Notes: generated from the letters alone by a model not told the origin. Positions 9,701-19,402 are shown, counted from the stretch's first letter. The stretch is 64,000 nt of DNA from Chryseolinea lacunae (GCF_016735595.1 NZ_JAERRB010000005.1:496001-560000), one strand, 5' to 3'. Made by a program: numbers and translations.

Positions 9701-12700
9701 GGATCGATCGGCATAAAGGCTGCGCCGGCTTTCAGAATGCCAAGCAAAGCAATTACCATCCGGTCGGAACGACCGGCCATCACCCCCACGGCATCCTGTG
9801 CACCAACCTTATACGTTTTGCGCAGGTGTTGTGCAAGGGCATTCACCTTACTATTCAGTTCGCCATAGGTCCATGTGCGGTCGAGACATGTCAATGCTAT
9901 TTTCTCCGGATTTTGCAATGCATTTTTTTCAAACCTTGCGCTTATGTTTTCGTCCCACGCAAGTTCCACACTGGTGTCGTTAAAATCGACCACCTGTTGT
10001 CGTTCTGCTGCATTGATAAATTCCAGTTTGCCCAAGGGCGTGTCAATGCCGGCATCGAGGGCGCATATCAATTGTGCAAGATGATTGCACATGCGCCCGA
10101 TGGTGGACGTGTCGAACAAATCGGAGCTGTATTCAATCCCTCCAAAAATTGTGTCACCCACATTGAACCGGAATGTCAGGTCATATTTGCTTGCCCACGC
10201 TTCTTTGGCATAGGGTTCGATGTCTACACCTTCTATCGCCTGTTGCTGCTCAAATTCAACATCAACGTCGTCCAATTCGATCATGATGTCGAACAGTGGT
10301 GACCGGCTGAGGTCGCGTTCGAGTTTCAGATCTTCAAGAAGCCTGTCGAACGGATAGACCTGGTGTTCGTAGGCACCTAGCGTTACTTCCTTTTGCAAGG
10401 CCAACAGTTCCTCAAATGTATGTTGACCACTGAAGGTGGTGCGGAAAGCCAGCGTATTGGCAAAGATGCCGATCTGGTTTTCAAGCTCCACCTGATCTCT
10501 TCCGGCCGTTGTGGAACCAATAACAATGTCGTGCTGGCCAGTGTATTTGGATAGCAGCACGTTGGTCAAGGCCAGCAACGTAGTGAATGTGCTGACGTTG
10601 TATTTGCGGCTGATGGAATGTATTTTTTCGCTGGTTGACTGGTCAAGACTGAACGGCACAAGGCCGCCGTTGAACAATTTTGCAGCAGGGCGCTCGCGAT
10701 CTGTCGGAAGATCGATAACAGGAATGTCTTTTGAGAATACATCCAGCCAATATTGTCTGGACAACCCGATGACGGGGCCAGTTATCAATTTGTTTTGCCA
10801 CGCCGAAAAATCCTTATACTGGATAGCAAGTGGCTCGCGAGTCGGCAATTCGTTACGTTGAATGGCATTGTAGCACGCAATGACTTCGTTGACCAATATT
10901 TCCATCGACCAACCATCGGCGGCAATGTGGTGTATGGTGAGGCTCACCACGTAGGCCTGTTCATCCACGTGAATCACTTGCACGCGCAGCGGCACATCCT
11001 TTTCCAATGCAAACACGGCGCGCTCGCTTTCGTCTACGCGTTGCCTTATGATCTGTTCCTTGTCGGCCTCTGTTCTGATGTCTACGTAACGAATGTTGAA
11101 TCCGCACGTTTTGTTGTCAAGAATTTTTTGTTTGGGTTCTCCATCAACGAGAACAAAAATTGTTCTCAGGCTTTCATGACGGGCCACTACGGTTTGAAAT
11201 GCTTTTTCAAAAGCCGATCCGTTAAAGACACCCGTGATGCGATATGTTTTGGAAATATTATAGGCTGCCTGGCCGTGTTGAAACTGGCTCACAATCCACA
11301 ACCGTTTTTGAGCATTCGATAGCTCATAGTACGGTTGCTCGTCAACAGCCACAATGGGTTCGTATGCCGAGCGGGCTGTGCCTTTGATGATGTCGGCCAG
11401 TTGGCCGATGGTGGGGTGCGTAAATATTTTGCGGAGGGCAATTTTGACCTGGAACGCGATGTGAATTTTAGCCACCACCTGCACGGCTCGCAAACTGTTT
11501 CCACCCAACGCGAAAAAATTGTCGTGCACGCCTACGCGGTGTGTGTTCAACACCGCGCTGAATATCCCGATGAGTTTCTGCTCTGTTTCGTCGGCTGCTG
11601 CCTGCCCCGGGTTTTCGTTGGCCGCCGAAGACGACCATACTGTGGGCAGCAGGTGGTTTGGAAAATATTTTCTCAGGTGAGTTTCCAGCGCATCGTCGTT
11701 CGAAACTTTATCGACCACATACTGCACCCGCGCCGTGAACCTGCCGTCGGTTCTGGCCAATGAAATTGACTGCACGTTGTTGAGCAACCCGGCTGCATCG
11801 CTCACCAACGTATCCAGAATAAAAGCGCCATTGGAGCGCAGGTCCAGGCTGAGTTGATCGTTCTTCACGCGCCGACATCCGGCAACACACTTCACCAGGT
11901 TCTGCGTTTCATTCTGTTGTTTGTCGTTGGCATCGGAGAAGTAAAGGTCCCCGACAATGCCGTCGAGGACGGTGTTATGATGACTGTCCAGCAATTGATA
12001 TCGCATCGGTTCCAGCAAAGTGCCCAAGGGTGCCACAATGCTTTCTTCATTTTCGGCAAGCTCAATAGCAGTCACCAGCTTGCCAATCACGTTGGAGAAA
12101 TATCCAAAAAACAAGCGCGACATTTTGATTGCATTGTGCCACACGCGAACATATTCGTTCAAAAGCGGTGTCTCGCCAATGACAACAACTGACGTTTGCA
12201 GATTTTTTACGGAAGGATAATGCTCGAGCGTTCTGGTCATTTCTGTCCAGGCAAATTTGTGCAAAACAAGGGCTGACTTCGCTTTGTCAGTCTCTATGCT
12301 TTCCCATAGTCCATCAGACGATTCTGTGTATGCCACCTTCTTTCCCGCCAGCATCGCAGCGAGAGAAATGTCTACGATAAAATCGGATGACAGCCCCCGC
12401 GTTAGTATTGTTATGGATGATGCATTGCCGATTTCAAATTTCTGAAGAAGGCTTTCATGATAGGCAAGGTCTATATTGCTTATGTAATTTGTAGTCTCTC
12501 CTCCTATCGCATCGGCTCCCGACAAATCGGTTGATGTGTCTGGCCATTGCGTGAGATCAACAAGATCCGTGTCGTATCCGGAAGCCAACGCTGCAGTAGA
12601 CAACGTGACCGATGACCGGATGTCTGCTAACAACGCGTCTCCAGCTACCGACCCATTCAACAATACATAGGAAAAGCCTGCTTTCAAAGCGCCCCATGCA

Positions 12701-15700
12701 CTTGCCACGATGTCGGCGTGATTATCCAACAATATGAACACACGGTCGCCCTTTGTTAGTGTGCGTTCGTCCAGCACACGTGCGATGTGATTTGCTTTTG
12801 CCGCCATCAACAGGGTTTCGGCTGAGAATTTTTTTGCTGCGCTGCCTTTCCGTTTGGTCTTGCGCTTCTGCACAACGGTTTCGCCATCACCAGCAGGCGA
12901 TGTCAATCGAATGTCGGTCAGAGCCGATGTGGGATCAGCAAGGATATGGTGAATCAGATTTCTGAAACCATTAACCCAACCTTCCATGATCGCTTCGGGA
13001 TAGCGGGCGTTGTTGTATTGAAATGTAAGCTTGAGAGTCTTGCCGACTTCTGCCACATTCAAGAACAGATCGTATTTATTGAACTCCGATTCTTTTTTAT
13101 ACAGTGCACCCCGACTATCGTTGGCCGATTCTTCGTGAGGCGAAGGCGCATCCATGTTGAAGGTGATGTTGATGGACGGAATGTCGAAGTTACCTTCCTT
13201 GGCCAGTTCGGTATACTGAAAGTTTCGAAACTTGTAGATGTCGAGCCATTGGCGTTTCACCGCAGCCAGAAGCGAGGCGAATGTGCTATCGCCGTCTATG
13301 CCAAGGTGAAACGGTTTCATTTGCACGCAGCAACCCACCAGGCTTTCGGCCTCCATGTTGAGTTGCCCCGCTGATGGAATGCCGATCAGAATGCTTTTGT
13401 CGCCCGACAATTTTTCGACGAAGGCGGTGAACGATGCCAGCAAAAGCATGAACAACGTAGCGCCTTCTTTCCTGGCCAGACTTTTCAATTCGCCGGTTGT
13501 GGCCGGATCTATCTTCAACACAAAACTGCTTCCCGACAACATCTGTTTTGTTTCCAGAACGTCGTGTGGAAGCACGGTTTGACGAATGCCTTTTGAAAAT
13601 TGGTTTGTCCAGAACTGGCGTGCTGCTTCGTCTTGCGGGCCTTGATGATTTGCTTTTTCCCACTCTATGTATTGTGTGAACGACACCACCTCGGCGAGAC
13701 TGGCCTGGGTTTGCTCACACTCGGCAAGATAGAGCGCTGAGAGTTCTTTCAGGAGCACACCAATAGACCATCCATCGGCAATGATGTGATGAATGATGAG
13801 GACAAACATAAACTGTTGCCGCTCCTCTACCACATGTATTCTGAAGAATGGACCTTGAGCCAGGTTGAAGGCTTTGCCTTTTTCGCGATGCACAAAAGCA
13901 TACACGCCGCCCTCTTCGGGCAATGAAAAATAGTTTACTTCATAGTCTAGCGACGGTTGCACTGTTGCGTAGTCGCCATCGATCGAGACTGCACGCAACA
14001 ATTCGTGGCGCGCAATCAATTTTGCAACGGCGTTTGAAAATGCGGGCTTTGAAACCTGGCCCTCCACGGTGATGACGCGCGACGAATTGAATGCCACCGA
14101 AGCATTTTCTTCAGCAACCGACAAAAACCACAGTCTGCTCTGTTCTTCGGTGAGTGGAATCTTTACTAACGCCGTCTGGCTAATTGTTTCGTCTTGCGCA
14201 GAATTTTGTGACGGTGCGATTATCTTTATCTCTCCAGCTTCTATAGCATTGCGTTTCCCTGCTGCGGGTATGAATCCCTGTTGTCGCAAGTCATGCAACA
14301 CTTCTTTGAACACGGCAATAAGAAACTGAACGTCTTCTTCGGAGTGGGCCGTTGATATGAAGAAGGTCATGCCCTCCCAAGCATAGATTCCTTTTGCCAG
14401 GAAGTGATAGACGATGAGCGACAGATTATAGTTTGTGCGGATTTGAAACAGAGAACCAAAGTTCACGATGTTTACATCGTAGTGGTTCTGTTTAAAAAAA
14501 TCGTTGAGCGTTTCCGCCATTCTCGACGTCCGGTCGTTGAGGGCCTCTTGCAATGCGGGGCCTTCGTTTTTCAAATGAAGTAAGGCTGCCTTGGCCGACG
14601 CCATCGCCAACGGGTGATGACAAAACGTGCCCGCCACAAATGTTTTGCGATGATCGAACGTGGGTTGCGAGTCGTCGCCATACTGCCACATGCCGCCATC
14701 AACGCCCATCATGTATTCTGCCTTGCCGGCGATGATGCCAAGGGGCAAACCACCACCGGCGATTTTGCCATAGGTGACCAGGTCGGCCTGAATGCCAAAC
14801 CATGCCTGCGATCCTCCGGGGTGTATTCTGAATCCCGTGATAATCTCATCAAAAATCAATGGTATGTTAAGCTCTTGAGTAAGCGCTCTGAGTTGCAGCA
14901 AATATTCCTTGGGCTGAAATTCAGGGCGCCTACTTTGAACTGGCTCCACCAACACCCCTGCCAGTTCGTGACGATGTTTTTTAATAGCCTCCAGTGATGC
15001 GGGCGTTCCATAATCGAGGAAGAGCACTTCGTCCAATATAGATTGTGGAATGCCGGTCGACTTTGGAACGGCTTTATTGTCTTTTGAAAAGCGATCTTTT
15101 TGTGCCAGCACGCCATCGTATGTGCCGTGGTAGGAACCGACAAACATGGCGATTTTTGTTTTTGATGTGGCCGCACGCGCCAGACGCAACGCCAGCATCA
15201 CCGCCTCGGTTCCCGAATTGTAGAACGCCACGCGCTCCACACCGGTCAACTCGCACACCAGTTTCGCTACCTCTCCCGGCAGCGCCGACATCGCTCCCAG
15301 ATAACTTCCCTTGTCGGCCTGCTCTGCAATGCCTTTCACCACCGCGGGATGGTTGTAGCCCAACAGGTAAACACCAAAACCCATGCAAAAATCGGTATAC
15401 TGATTGCCATCGACGTCGGTGATCTTTGCGCCTTTCGCATGATCGACGAGGATGGGATACATCATTTCTTTATACACCTGATGGTAACCGGCCACGTGCC
15501 GGTTGTTGGCATACCATTTCCGATTTTCCTGTGTTAGCGATTTCGATGTCTTTGTTTTTAGGTTGAACGCCGCGATAAAATTCCGAATGTAGCGTTGCTG
15601 ATTTTCAGTGAGGTCATTCAAGCTATCGTCTGTGGCCGTTGCAGGCTTTGGTACCGCCGCGACAGTCTTCTCGTGGTTTGACTTTGTGGAACCAACATTC

Positions 15701-17859
15701 ACCTGAGGTCTTTGTGTTGCAGGCACAACGGGCAACGCTTGACGCGCCACGTTCGCAGGTTGTCCCTTCAACACGGCCAGTTGTTGTTCCATCAGCTTCA
15801 ATTGCTGACTCACAATTTCTTCCACGGCCTGAATTTTGCCGACAGTTTGGGGAGCCGCGCTTGTTGCTGTGTTTGCTTTTGTATTTTGATCCGAATTCAT
15901 CTCTGGTGTTGATTTCTTGAAACTGTCCAACACGGTTGGTGCTTTGCGTTGTGTGGCCGCAATGTCTTCGTCAGGATAGGTGATCCAGCATCGCTTGTGT
16001 TCAAAAGGATAGACCGGCAAGCTCACGCGTCGTGAAGATTTCGCGGAGTAAAGTTTCTCCCACGAAACATCGGCGCCAGCCACATAAGCTTCCGACAGTT
16101 TCGACAGCGTGTCTGCCGTGAACGGTGTCAGCACGGAAAGATCGACCTGTGTCTTTGTGTCGCGGGGAACTATGCCGTAGCAAATGCCTTGCGCTGCAAG
16201 TTGTTCGGGCGACTGTGTTTTCAACAACGCGAGTTTTGCCGCCAGCGTCTCTATGGTGTTCACTACAAAACTGAGTCGGTGGTCGTGATGCTCGCGGCCC
16301 GCGGAAGCGGTGTAGCAAATCGCATCAATTGTGACGCCATCGGGCGCAGTGTCAACGTAGGCGCTATACTGGTGCACCAGGTTGTGCAGCGCGGTGTTTG
16401 ATTTTGCCGAAAGGGTGAACAGGAACGTTGCCGGTTCAACTGTCGTTTCTGCAACGGCAATGCCCGGCGCCTCTTCCAGGATGACGTGAGCGTTTGTGCC
16501 GCTCATGCCAAACGAACTCACACCACACCGTCGCGGGGTGTTTGCCGGTGCGTCCCACGGTGCCAGCCGATCGTTTATGTATACAGGCGAAGTTTCAAAG
16601 TTTATTTTGCTGTTGGGACGTTCGAAATGCAATAGCGGGGGGATCGCCTTGTTCTTCAACGCCAACACCGCCTTGGCGATGCCGACAACTCCTGCCACGG
16701 AATTGAGGTGACCAATATTTGCCTTCACCGATCCAATGGCGCAGAACTGTTTTTTATCGGTGTGTTTTTTGAATGCTTTGGTGATGCCATCGATCTCTAT
16801 CGGGTCTCCCAGCGTGGTGCCGGTGCCGTGTGCCTCAATGTAGGAAATGGTTTCGGGATTGACTCGGGCTTCGGCCCATGCCTTCTCCATCACGTCGGCT
16901 TGTGCCAACGCGTTGGGCGCCGTGATTCCAATGGAGCTGCCGTCCTGGTTGCAGGCAATGCCCTTCACCACGGCCAGGATGTTGTCGTTGTCGCGAAGGG
17001 CTTTGTGCAGCGGCTTGATGAAAATGGCAACACATCCTTCGCCGCCCACGGTGCCGTCGGACGAGTTGTCGAATGTTTTTGTTTTGCCCGATGTGGAAAG
17101 AATGCCCAGGCCTCTGTTCTCTTCTTCGAAGGGCATCCAGCTCAAATTTATGCCGCCGGCAATCGCCGTGTCGCAGGTGCCGTTTCTGACGGCCTGGCAT
17201 GCAAGATAGAATGCTACCATCGACGACGAACACGCTGTGTCTATCAGCATGCTTGGACCTTTAAAATCCATCAGGTAAGAAATTCTGCTCGCAATCACAG
17301 AGGGGAGATTGGCGGGATATGCCATGGTGGCAAATGCAGGCTCTATCTCTTTTATCAACTCCAGATATTCGGACGAGCCGCCGGTGTAGCCCAGGTAAAT
17401 GCCCGTGTTGCTGCCACGCATTTTGCTGCAGGCATAACCCGCGCTTTCAATGGCATGATAGGTTGTCTCCAGAAAAATGCGCTGCGCGGGGTTCATCACG
17501 CTTCCCTCCTTCGCGGTGAGCTTGAAAAATTTGTAATCAAACCCATCGATCGACTGCAGGAAACCTTTGCGTTTGAAGCGGAAGTCCTCGTCGGTATAGG
17601 CAACATTTTTGAAGGCCAGGTATTTTGCGATTTCCTTTTTGCGATCGTCGGGATAGTCGATCACACCGTCTACACGGTTCGAAAGATTGGTCCAGAACGC
17701 ATCCAGGTTTTCCGCCGAAGGCAGTTGTCCTGCCATGCCAATGATGGCCACATCGGTCTTCGAAAACTTTTCGATGGCCGTTGTGCCACCGACTGCCTTC
17801 GGCGATCGCTCAGAATTGAAAAAGTTCTTTCTCATGGTTCGCTGATTTTTACTGCCCAT
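6781..17859 (-). CDS. PKS-NRPS megasynthase KS-AMT-C-A(dead)-T-C-A(Asn)-T-C
   Basis: This 3692-residue protein starts with a ketosynthase (35-460; Cys210, His344, His384 intact) followed by a linker with no acyltransferase and no carrier. A class III PLP aminotransferase (about 755-1200) has FDEIITGF at 1003 and Lys1032 in TYGKIAGGG. C1 has HHIIADG (1357). Residues 1680-2075 are a degraded A domain with no recognisable A3 loop. T1 is at Ser2122. C2 has HHIAADG (2310). A working A domain follows with YTSGSTGMPK at 2788, FDLTLTSIF, VKLTPSH and FNEYGPTETTVG, code DLTKIGEVGK (Asn type); then T2 (Ser3176) and C3 (HHLISDG, 3363). It would add a malonate, convert the beta-ketone to a beta-amine, pass through a module that cannot load its own carrier, and add Asn. 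The protein ends SIDENF. KS-AMT-C recalls iturin/mycosubtilin-type beta-amino acid chemistry, but without a fused ACP. Confidence 0.94.
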   Translation of the reverse strand: MGSKNQRTMRKNFFNSERSPKAVGGTTAIEKFSKTDVAIIGMAGQLPSAENLDAFWTNLSNRVDGVIDYPDDRKKEIAKYLAFKNVAYTDEDFRFKRKGFLQSIDGFDYKFFKLTAKEGSVMNPAQRIFLETTYHAIESAGYACSKMRGSNTGIYLGYTGGSSEYLELIKEIEPAFATMAYPANLPSVIASRISYLMDFKGPSMLIDTACSSSMVAFYLACQAVRNGTCDTAIAGGINLSWMPFEEENRGLGILSTSGKTKTFDNSSDGTVGGEGCVAIFIKPLHKALRDNDNILAVVKGIACNQDGSSIGITAPNALAQADVMEKAWAEARVNPETISYIEAHGTGTTLGDPIEIDGITKAFKKHTDKKQFCAIGSVKANIGHLNSVAGVVGIAKAVLALKNKAIPPLLHFERPNSKINFETSPVYINDRLAPWDAPANTPRRCGVSSFGMSGTNAHVILEEAPGIAVAETTVEPATFLFTLSAKSNTALHNLVHQYSAYVDTAPDGVTIDAICYTASAGREHHDHRLSFVVNTIETLAAKLALLKTQSPEQLAAQGICYGIVPRDTKTQVDLSVLTPFTADTLSKLSEAYVAGADVSWEKLYSAKSSRRVSLPVYPFEHKRCWITYPDEDIAATQRKAPTVLDSFKKSTPEMNSDQNTKANTATSAAPQTVGKIQAVEEIVSQQLKLMEQQLAVLKGQPANVARQALPVVPATQRPQVNVGSTKSNHEKTVAAVPKPATATDDSLNDLTENQQRYIRNFIAAFNLKTKTSKSLTQENRKWYANNRHVAGYHQVYKEMMYPILVDHAKGAKITDVDGNQYTDFCMGFGVYLLGYNHPAVVKGIAEQADKGSYLGAMSALPGEVAKLVCELTGVERVAFYNSGTEAVMLALRLARAATSKTKIAMFVGSYHGTYDGVLAQKDRFSKDNKAVPKSTGIPQSILDEVLFLDYGTPASLEAIKKHRHELAGVLVEPVQSRRPEFQPKEYLLQLRALTQELNIPLIFDEIITGFRIHPGGSQAWFGIQADLVTYGKIAGGGLPLGIIAGKAEYMMGVDGGMWQYGDDSQPTFDHRKTFVAGTFCHHPLAMASAKAALLHLKNEGPALQEALNDRTSRMAETLNDFFKQNHYDVNIVNFGSLFQIRTNYNLSLIVYHFLAKGIYAWEGMTFFISTAHSEEDVQFLIAVFKEVLHDLRQQGFIPAAGKRNAIEAGEIKIIAPSQNSAQDETISQTALVKIPLTEEQSRLWFLSVAEENASVAFNSSRVITVEGQVSKPAFSNAVAKLIARHELLRAVSIDGDYATVQPSLDYEVNYFSLPEEGGVYAFVHREKGKAFNLAQGPFFRIHVVEERQQFMFVLIIHHIIADGWSIGVLLKELSALYLAECEQTQASLAEVVSFTQYIEWEKANHQGPQDEAARQFWTNQFSKGIRQTVLPHDVLETKQMLSGSSFVLKIDPATTGELKSLARKEGATLFMLLLASFTAFVEKLSGDKSILIGIPSAGQLNMEAESLVGCCVQMKPFHLGIDGDSTFASLLAAVKRQWLDIYKFRNFQYTELAKEGNFDIPSINITFNMDAPSPHEESANDSRGALYKKESEFNKYDLFLNVAEVGKTLKLTFQYNNARYPEAIMEGWVNGFRNLIHHILADPTSALTDIRLTSPAGDGETVVQKRKTKRKGSAAKKFSAETLLMAAKANHIARVLDERTLTKGDRVFILLDNHADIVASAWGALKAGFSYVLLNGSVAGDALLADIRSSVTLSTAALASGYDTDLVDLTQWPDTSTDLSGADAIGGETTNYISNIDLAYHESLLQKFEIGNASSITILTRGLSSDFIVDISLAAMLAGKKVAYTESSDGLWESIETDKAKSALVLHKFAWTEMTRTLEHYPSVKNLQTSVVVIGETPLLNEYVRVWHNAIKMSRLFFGYFSNVIGKLVTAIELAENEESIVAPLGTLLEPMRYQLLDSHHNTVLDGIVGDLYFSDANDKQQNETQNLVKCVAGCRRVKNDQLSLDLRSNGAFILDTLVSDAAGLLNNVQSISLARTDGRFTARVQYVVDKVSNDDALETHLRKYFPNHLLPTVWSSSAANENPGQAAADETEQKLIGIFSAVLNTHRVGVHDNFFALGGNSLRAVQVVAKIHIAFQVKIALRKIFTHPTIGQLADIIKGTARSAYEPIVAVDEQPYYELSNAQKRLWIVSQFQHGQAAYNISKTYRITGVFNGSAFEKAFQTVVARHESLRTIFVLVDGEPKQKILDNKTCGFNIRYVDIRTEADKEQIIRQRVDESERAVFALEKDVPLRVQVIHVDEQAYVVSLTIHHIAADGWSMEILVNEVIACYNAIQRNELPTREPLAIQYKDFSAWQNKLITGPVIGLSRQYWLDVFSKDIPVIDLPTDRERPAAKLFNGGLVPFSLDQSTSEKIHSISRKYNVSTFTTLLALTNVLLSKYTGQHDIVIGSTTAGRDQVELENQIGIFANTLAFRTTFSGQHTFEELLALQKEVTLGAYEHQVYPFDRLLEDLKLERDLSRSPLFDIMIELDDVDVEFEQQQAIEGVDIEPYAKEAWASKYDLTFRFNVGDTIFGGIEYSSDLFDTSTIGRMCNHLAQLICALDAGIDTPLGKLEFINAAERQQVVDFNDTSVELAWDENISARFEKNALQNPEKIALTCLDRTWTYGELNSKVNALAQHLRKTYKVGAQDAVGVMAGRSDRMVIALLGILKAGAAFMPIDPEFPKDRIDYMIANAKIRLVLTEMDFILSLAEHTLDVMAIDIELDVLEPADNIVHTPAQPDDLAYILYTSGSTGMPKGVEVSNRSFVNYITWANRYYFDDTAAYDFPFFTPLTFDLTLTSIFSTLLRGDRLVVYDQRDSNVVLKEIFKPGSTLGAVKLTPSHISLLRHLGLDKTDVKRVIVGGEALTREQVEVLTSLNADIKVFNEYGPTETTVGCMVKEVTATDETILIGKPIANTQIYILNEDQGLQALGVKGEIYIGGVGVAKGYAGNPSLTQQRFLTDQFTQHGTLYRTGDLGRWKPDGNIEFFGRKDGQVKIRGYRIELGEIENALLKHAALKETAVTVIQDRDGASQLAVYYTAESVLSTDALTGYLKDKLPAYMVPAFFVQLEHLPLTANGKVDRKNLPNPLTDANTNRAAYTAPVTDIEKQLARIWENVLRIENISTRENFFQLGGHSLKATQVISEIYKELGVHLDLNKIFSHATIEELATVVENTLPMEHVTIPVVAAQEFYATSHAQRRLWVLSQLEGNSTGFNIPDAFLLKGELNVEAFRKAFATFIERHDSLRTSFVFVDDEVRQKIHVPSDSTTRLDYVDVRNAADGWEQAMAEMRSERDSVFDLENGSLMRAKLFQIEDARFVFLLTMHHLISDGWSFEILIKEISVLYEAFSSSRENPLPPLPIQYKDYAAWQLQYMSGERLEEHRNFWLHYLQGDIKPIEIPTDYPRQYSRTSHGGTVAFSLGASLSEKLRQFSLANNCSVFMSIVALVDVLLHGYTWEKDIVIGFPIAGRNHKSLENQIGYYLNTLPVRVQIDEKDHMENLVRRVRDNILDVYKYQQYSFDLIVEDLDIKRKSNQSPLFDIGITWQNQMGMHSDGKAVFPGVDVEQLDEACSFSKHDVWFYGSESDSNISFRLRYNTDLYKPETMEKVRDNFILLTEQVVNSPRVPIASLVKPFRNNTLSEQVLEGASTSIDENF

Positions 17860-17896
17860 GTGCTACGCGTCGTTCCGTGCACACCCTCATTGTTGC

Positions 17897-18367
17897 CTAA
17901 CGTTGTTGTGCTTCTGCCAGGGCCTCGATTTGCTTTGCCATCACCTGCAACTGGTAGTTGATGATGCTTTCCAGAGAAGTGCCTCCGTCTGTGTTGCCGG
18001 GCGTTGCGAGTTGCGCTGGCCGACGCTCCACCACCGGAGCATTCGCAGAAGGCTGTGGCAATGCCACAACGTTCGCGCGCGCTGCCACCACGGGTGGCAA
18101 TGTGGCTTCGACAAAACTGGCAAGCTTTTCAAGCGTGTCGATATCGTCGAACAACCGATTCACCGGAACGTCAAGTGTGTATTCATTTTTTATCAGCTGC
18201 TTCACCTGAATGATCGAAATGGAGTCGAGCCCCATCTCCAGAAAAGTAGCCTGTATGTCCACATCTTCCGCTGCCATTTCATATACCTGACTGATAACGC
18301 CCCTCAGGTTGTTGATGATGCTGGTGTTGCGGGGTGCAGATTCCGCTGGGCTATTGGCTTGTTTCAT
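17897..18367 (-). CDS. Discrete acyl carrier protein with C-terminal helix
   Basis: This 156-residue protein is a carrier domain (about 15-92) with phosphopantetheine site GLDSI (Ser49), the ACP-like rather than PCP-like form. A proline/alanine-rich linker (92-128) follows, ending in a predicted amphipathic helix (SLESIINYQLQVMAKQIEAL, 131-150). The helix resembles the segment at residues 675-700 of the next gene product, just before its aminotransferase domain. That next protein has KS and aminotransferase but no ACP between them, so this free ACP most likely supplies the missing carrier in trans, held in place by coiled-coil contact. It would accept malonyl from the discrete AT and present the beta-keto intermediate to the aminotransferase. 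Confidence 0.92.
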   Translation of the reverse strand: MKQANSPAESAPRNTSIINNLRGVISQVYEMAAEDVDIQATFLEMGLDSISIIQVKQLIKNEYTLDVPVNRLFDDIDTLEKLASFVEATLPPVVAARANVVALPQPSANAPVVERRPAQLATPGNTDGGTSLESIINYQLQVMAKQIEALAEAQQR

Positions 18368-18407
18368 AGGGTCTATTTATGCGTGTTGGATTTTCTAATA
18401 CTCACGG

Positions 18408-19376
18408 TCATACCTGTATCAAAACATTGCTCCATGCCGCCACCGGGCTATTGTTCATAATCAGCACATGTTCGCCTTTCTGAAATATTCCCCGCTCCAG
18501 TCCGGTCAGATAGTTTAACATCACGTCGGATGGCCCGAGGTGCCCGTAGTTTGCCAGGTTGTAGTGACAGGCCTTTGAAAATTTTATCTGCATCGACGAT
18601 TCATAGAAGTCGTAGGCGCGAAGCGATATGTTCTGGAGAATATAGTGCTTCACATCTTCGGCGGTCAGTCCATTTTTTTCGAGCACGTCGTTGTTCAATT
18701 TCAGAAACGACATCTTGCTTTCGATGGCCAGCTCAAATCCGTAGCGACGCAGGCTGGTACACTCTTCTTTGTATTCGGCATAGTTTCGGTTGGCATATTC
18801 CACCTTAAACAAATCCCAATACTTTCCCTGTGTTTTGATGTTCACGTCCACAATCTGATTTTCGGCGGTGCGTGTCACCAGCAGTGCAATGCCGCCGTCG
18901 CCGTTGATGGTGACGGGAAACCTGAACCGGCTTGGTGCATACGGTTTGTTGCCGTAGCTAATCAGCACACAGTCGGCTTCGTGATTGGCCGACAAAAAAT
19001 CTTTCGCCAGCTTGATCGCCATCGACATGTCGGTGCATCCCAGGTCCGACAGCGAAAAAGTGTTGGCGTTGGTGGCTTCAATGTCGTGTTGCAACCTCGC
19101 CGCAGACGAGCTCATGAAATATTGCGGCAGTCGGTTTTGAATATAGATTATGAGGTCGATGTCGGTGCCTTTCACATCATTTTTTTGCAGCAGTTTCACT
19201 GTGGCCTCCTTTGCCAGGTCGTATCCGGTATAGTCGGCTGCATCACAAACGCTGTAGATGCCCACACCGTTGAAGTATTCAATGGCGGCTTGCTCCATGT
19301 CTTCGTTTTCGATAAGCTCTTGCGTGCGCACCTTTTGGTCTGTGAAGAACGAAGCGATATCCTGAATTCCTACCAT
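18408..19376 (-). CDS. KASIII-like (FabH-family) ketoacyl synthase/acyltransferase with altered triad
   Basis: This 322-residue protein has the thiolase fold length and layout of FabH-type synthases. The active-site cysteine is kept (Cys114 in SDLGCTDM). The second motif, usually HQAN, reads ILQNI (246-250), so the catalytic His is Leu. The third motif, usually GNT with the catalytic Asn, reads YGHLG (277-281), placing His279 there. With Cys but not the His/Asn pair, decarboxylative condensation is doubtful; some FabH relatives act as acyltransferases instead. The gene lies directly upstream (in transcription) of the discrete ACP with a 40-bp gap, so an acyl transfer onto or off that ACP is the natural guess. 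It could also be a modified starter-unit synthase. Confidence 0.8.
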   Translation of the reverse strand: MVGIQDIASFFTDQKVRTQELIENEDMEQAAIEYFNGVGIYSVCDAADYTGYDLAKEATVKLLQKNDVKGTDIDLIIYIQNRLPQYFMSSSAARLQHDIEATNANTFSLSDLGCTDMSMAIKLAKDFLSANHEADCVLISYGNKPYAPSRFRFPVTINGDGGIALLVTRTAENQIVDVNIKTQGKYWDLFKVEYANRNYAEYKEECTSLRRYGFELAIESKMSFLKLNNDVLEKNGLTAEDVKHYILQNISLRAYDFYESSMQIKFSKACHYNLANYGHLGPSDVMLNYLTGLERGIFQKGEHVLIMNNSPVAAWSNVLIQV

Positions 19377-19402
19377 GATCTGAAATTTATGTAGCGTGTT
19401 GT

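Noticed and set aside
8644..10302. A 552-codon open frame on the plus strand
   Set aside because: It is antisense to the A(Asn)-T part of the 3692-residue megasynthase, whose motifs are intact on the minus strand; the plus-strand translation has no recognisable domain. Other plus-strand frames (for example 16708-17961 and 56429-57670) are rejected for the same reason.
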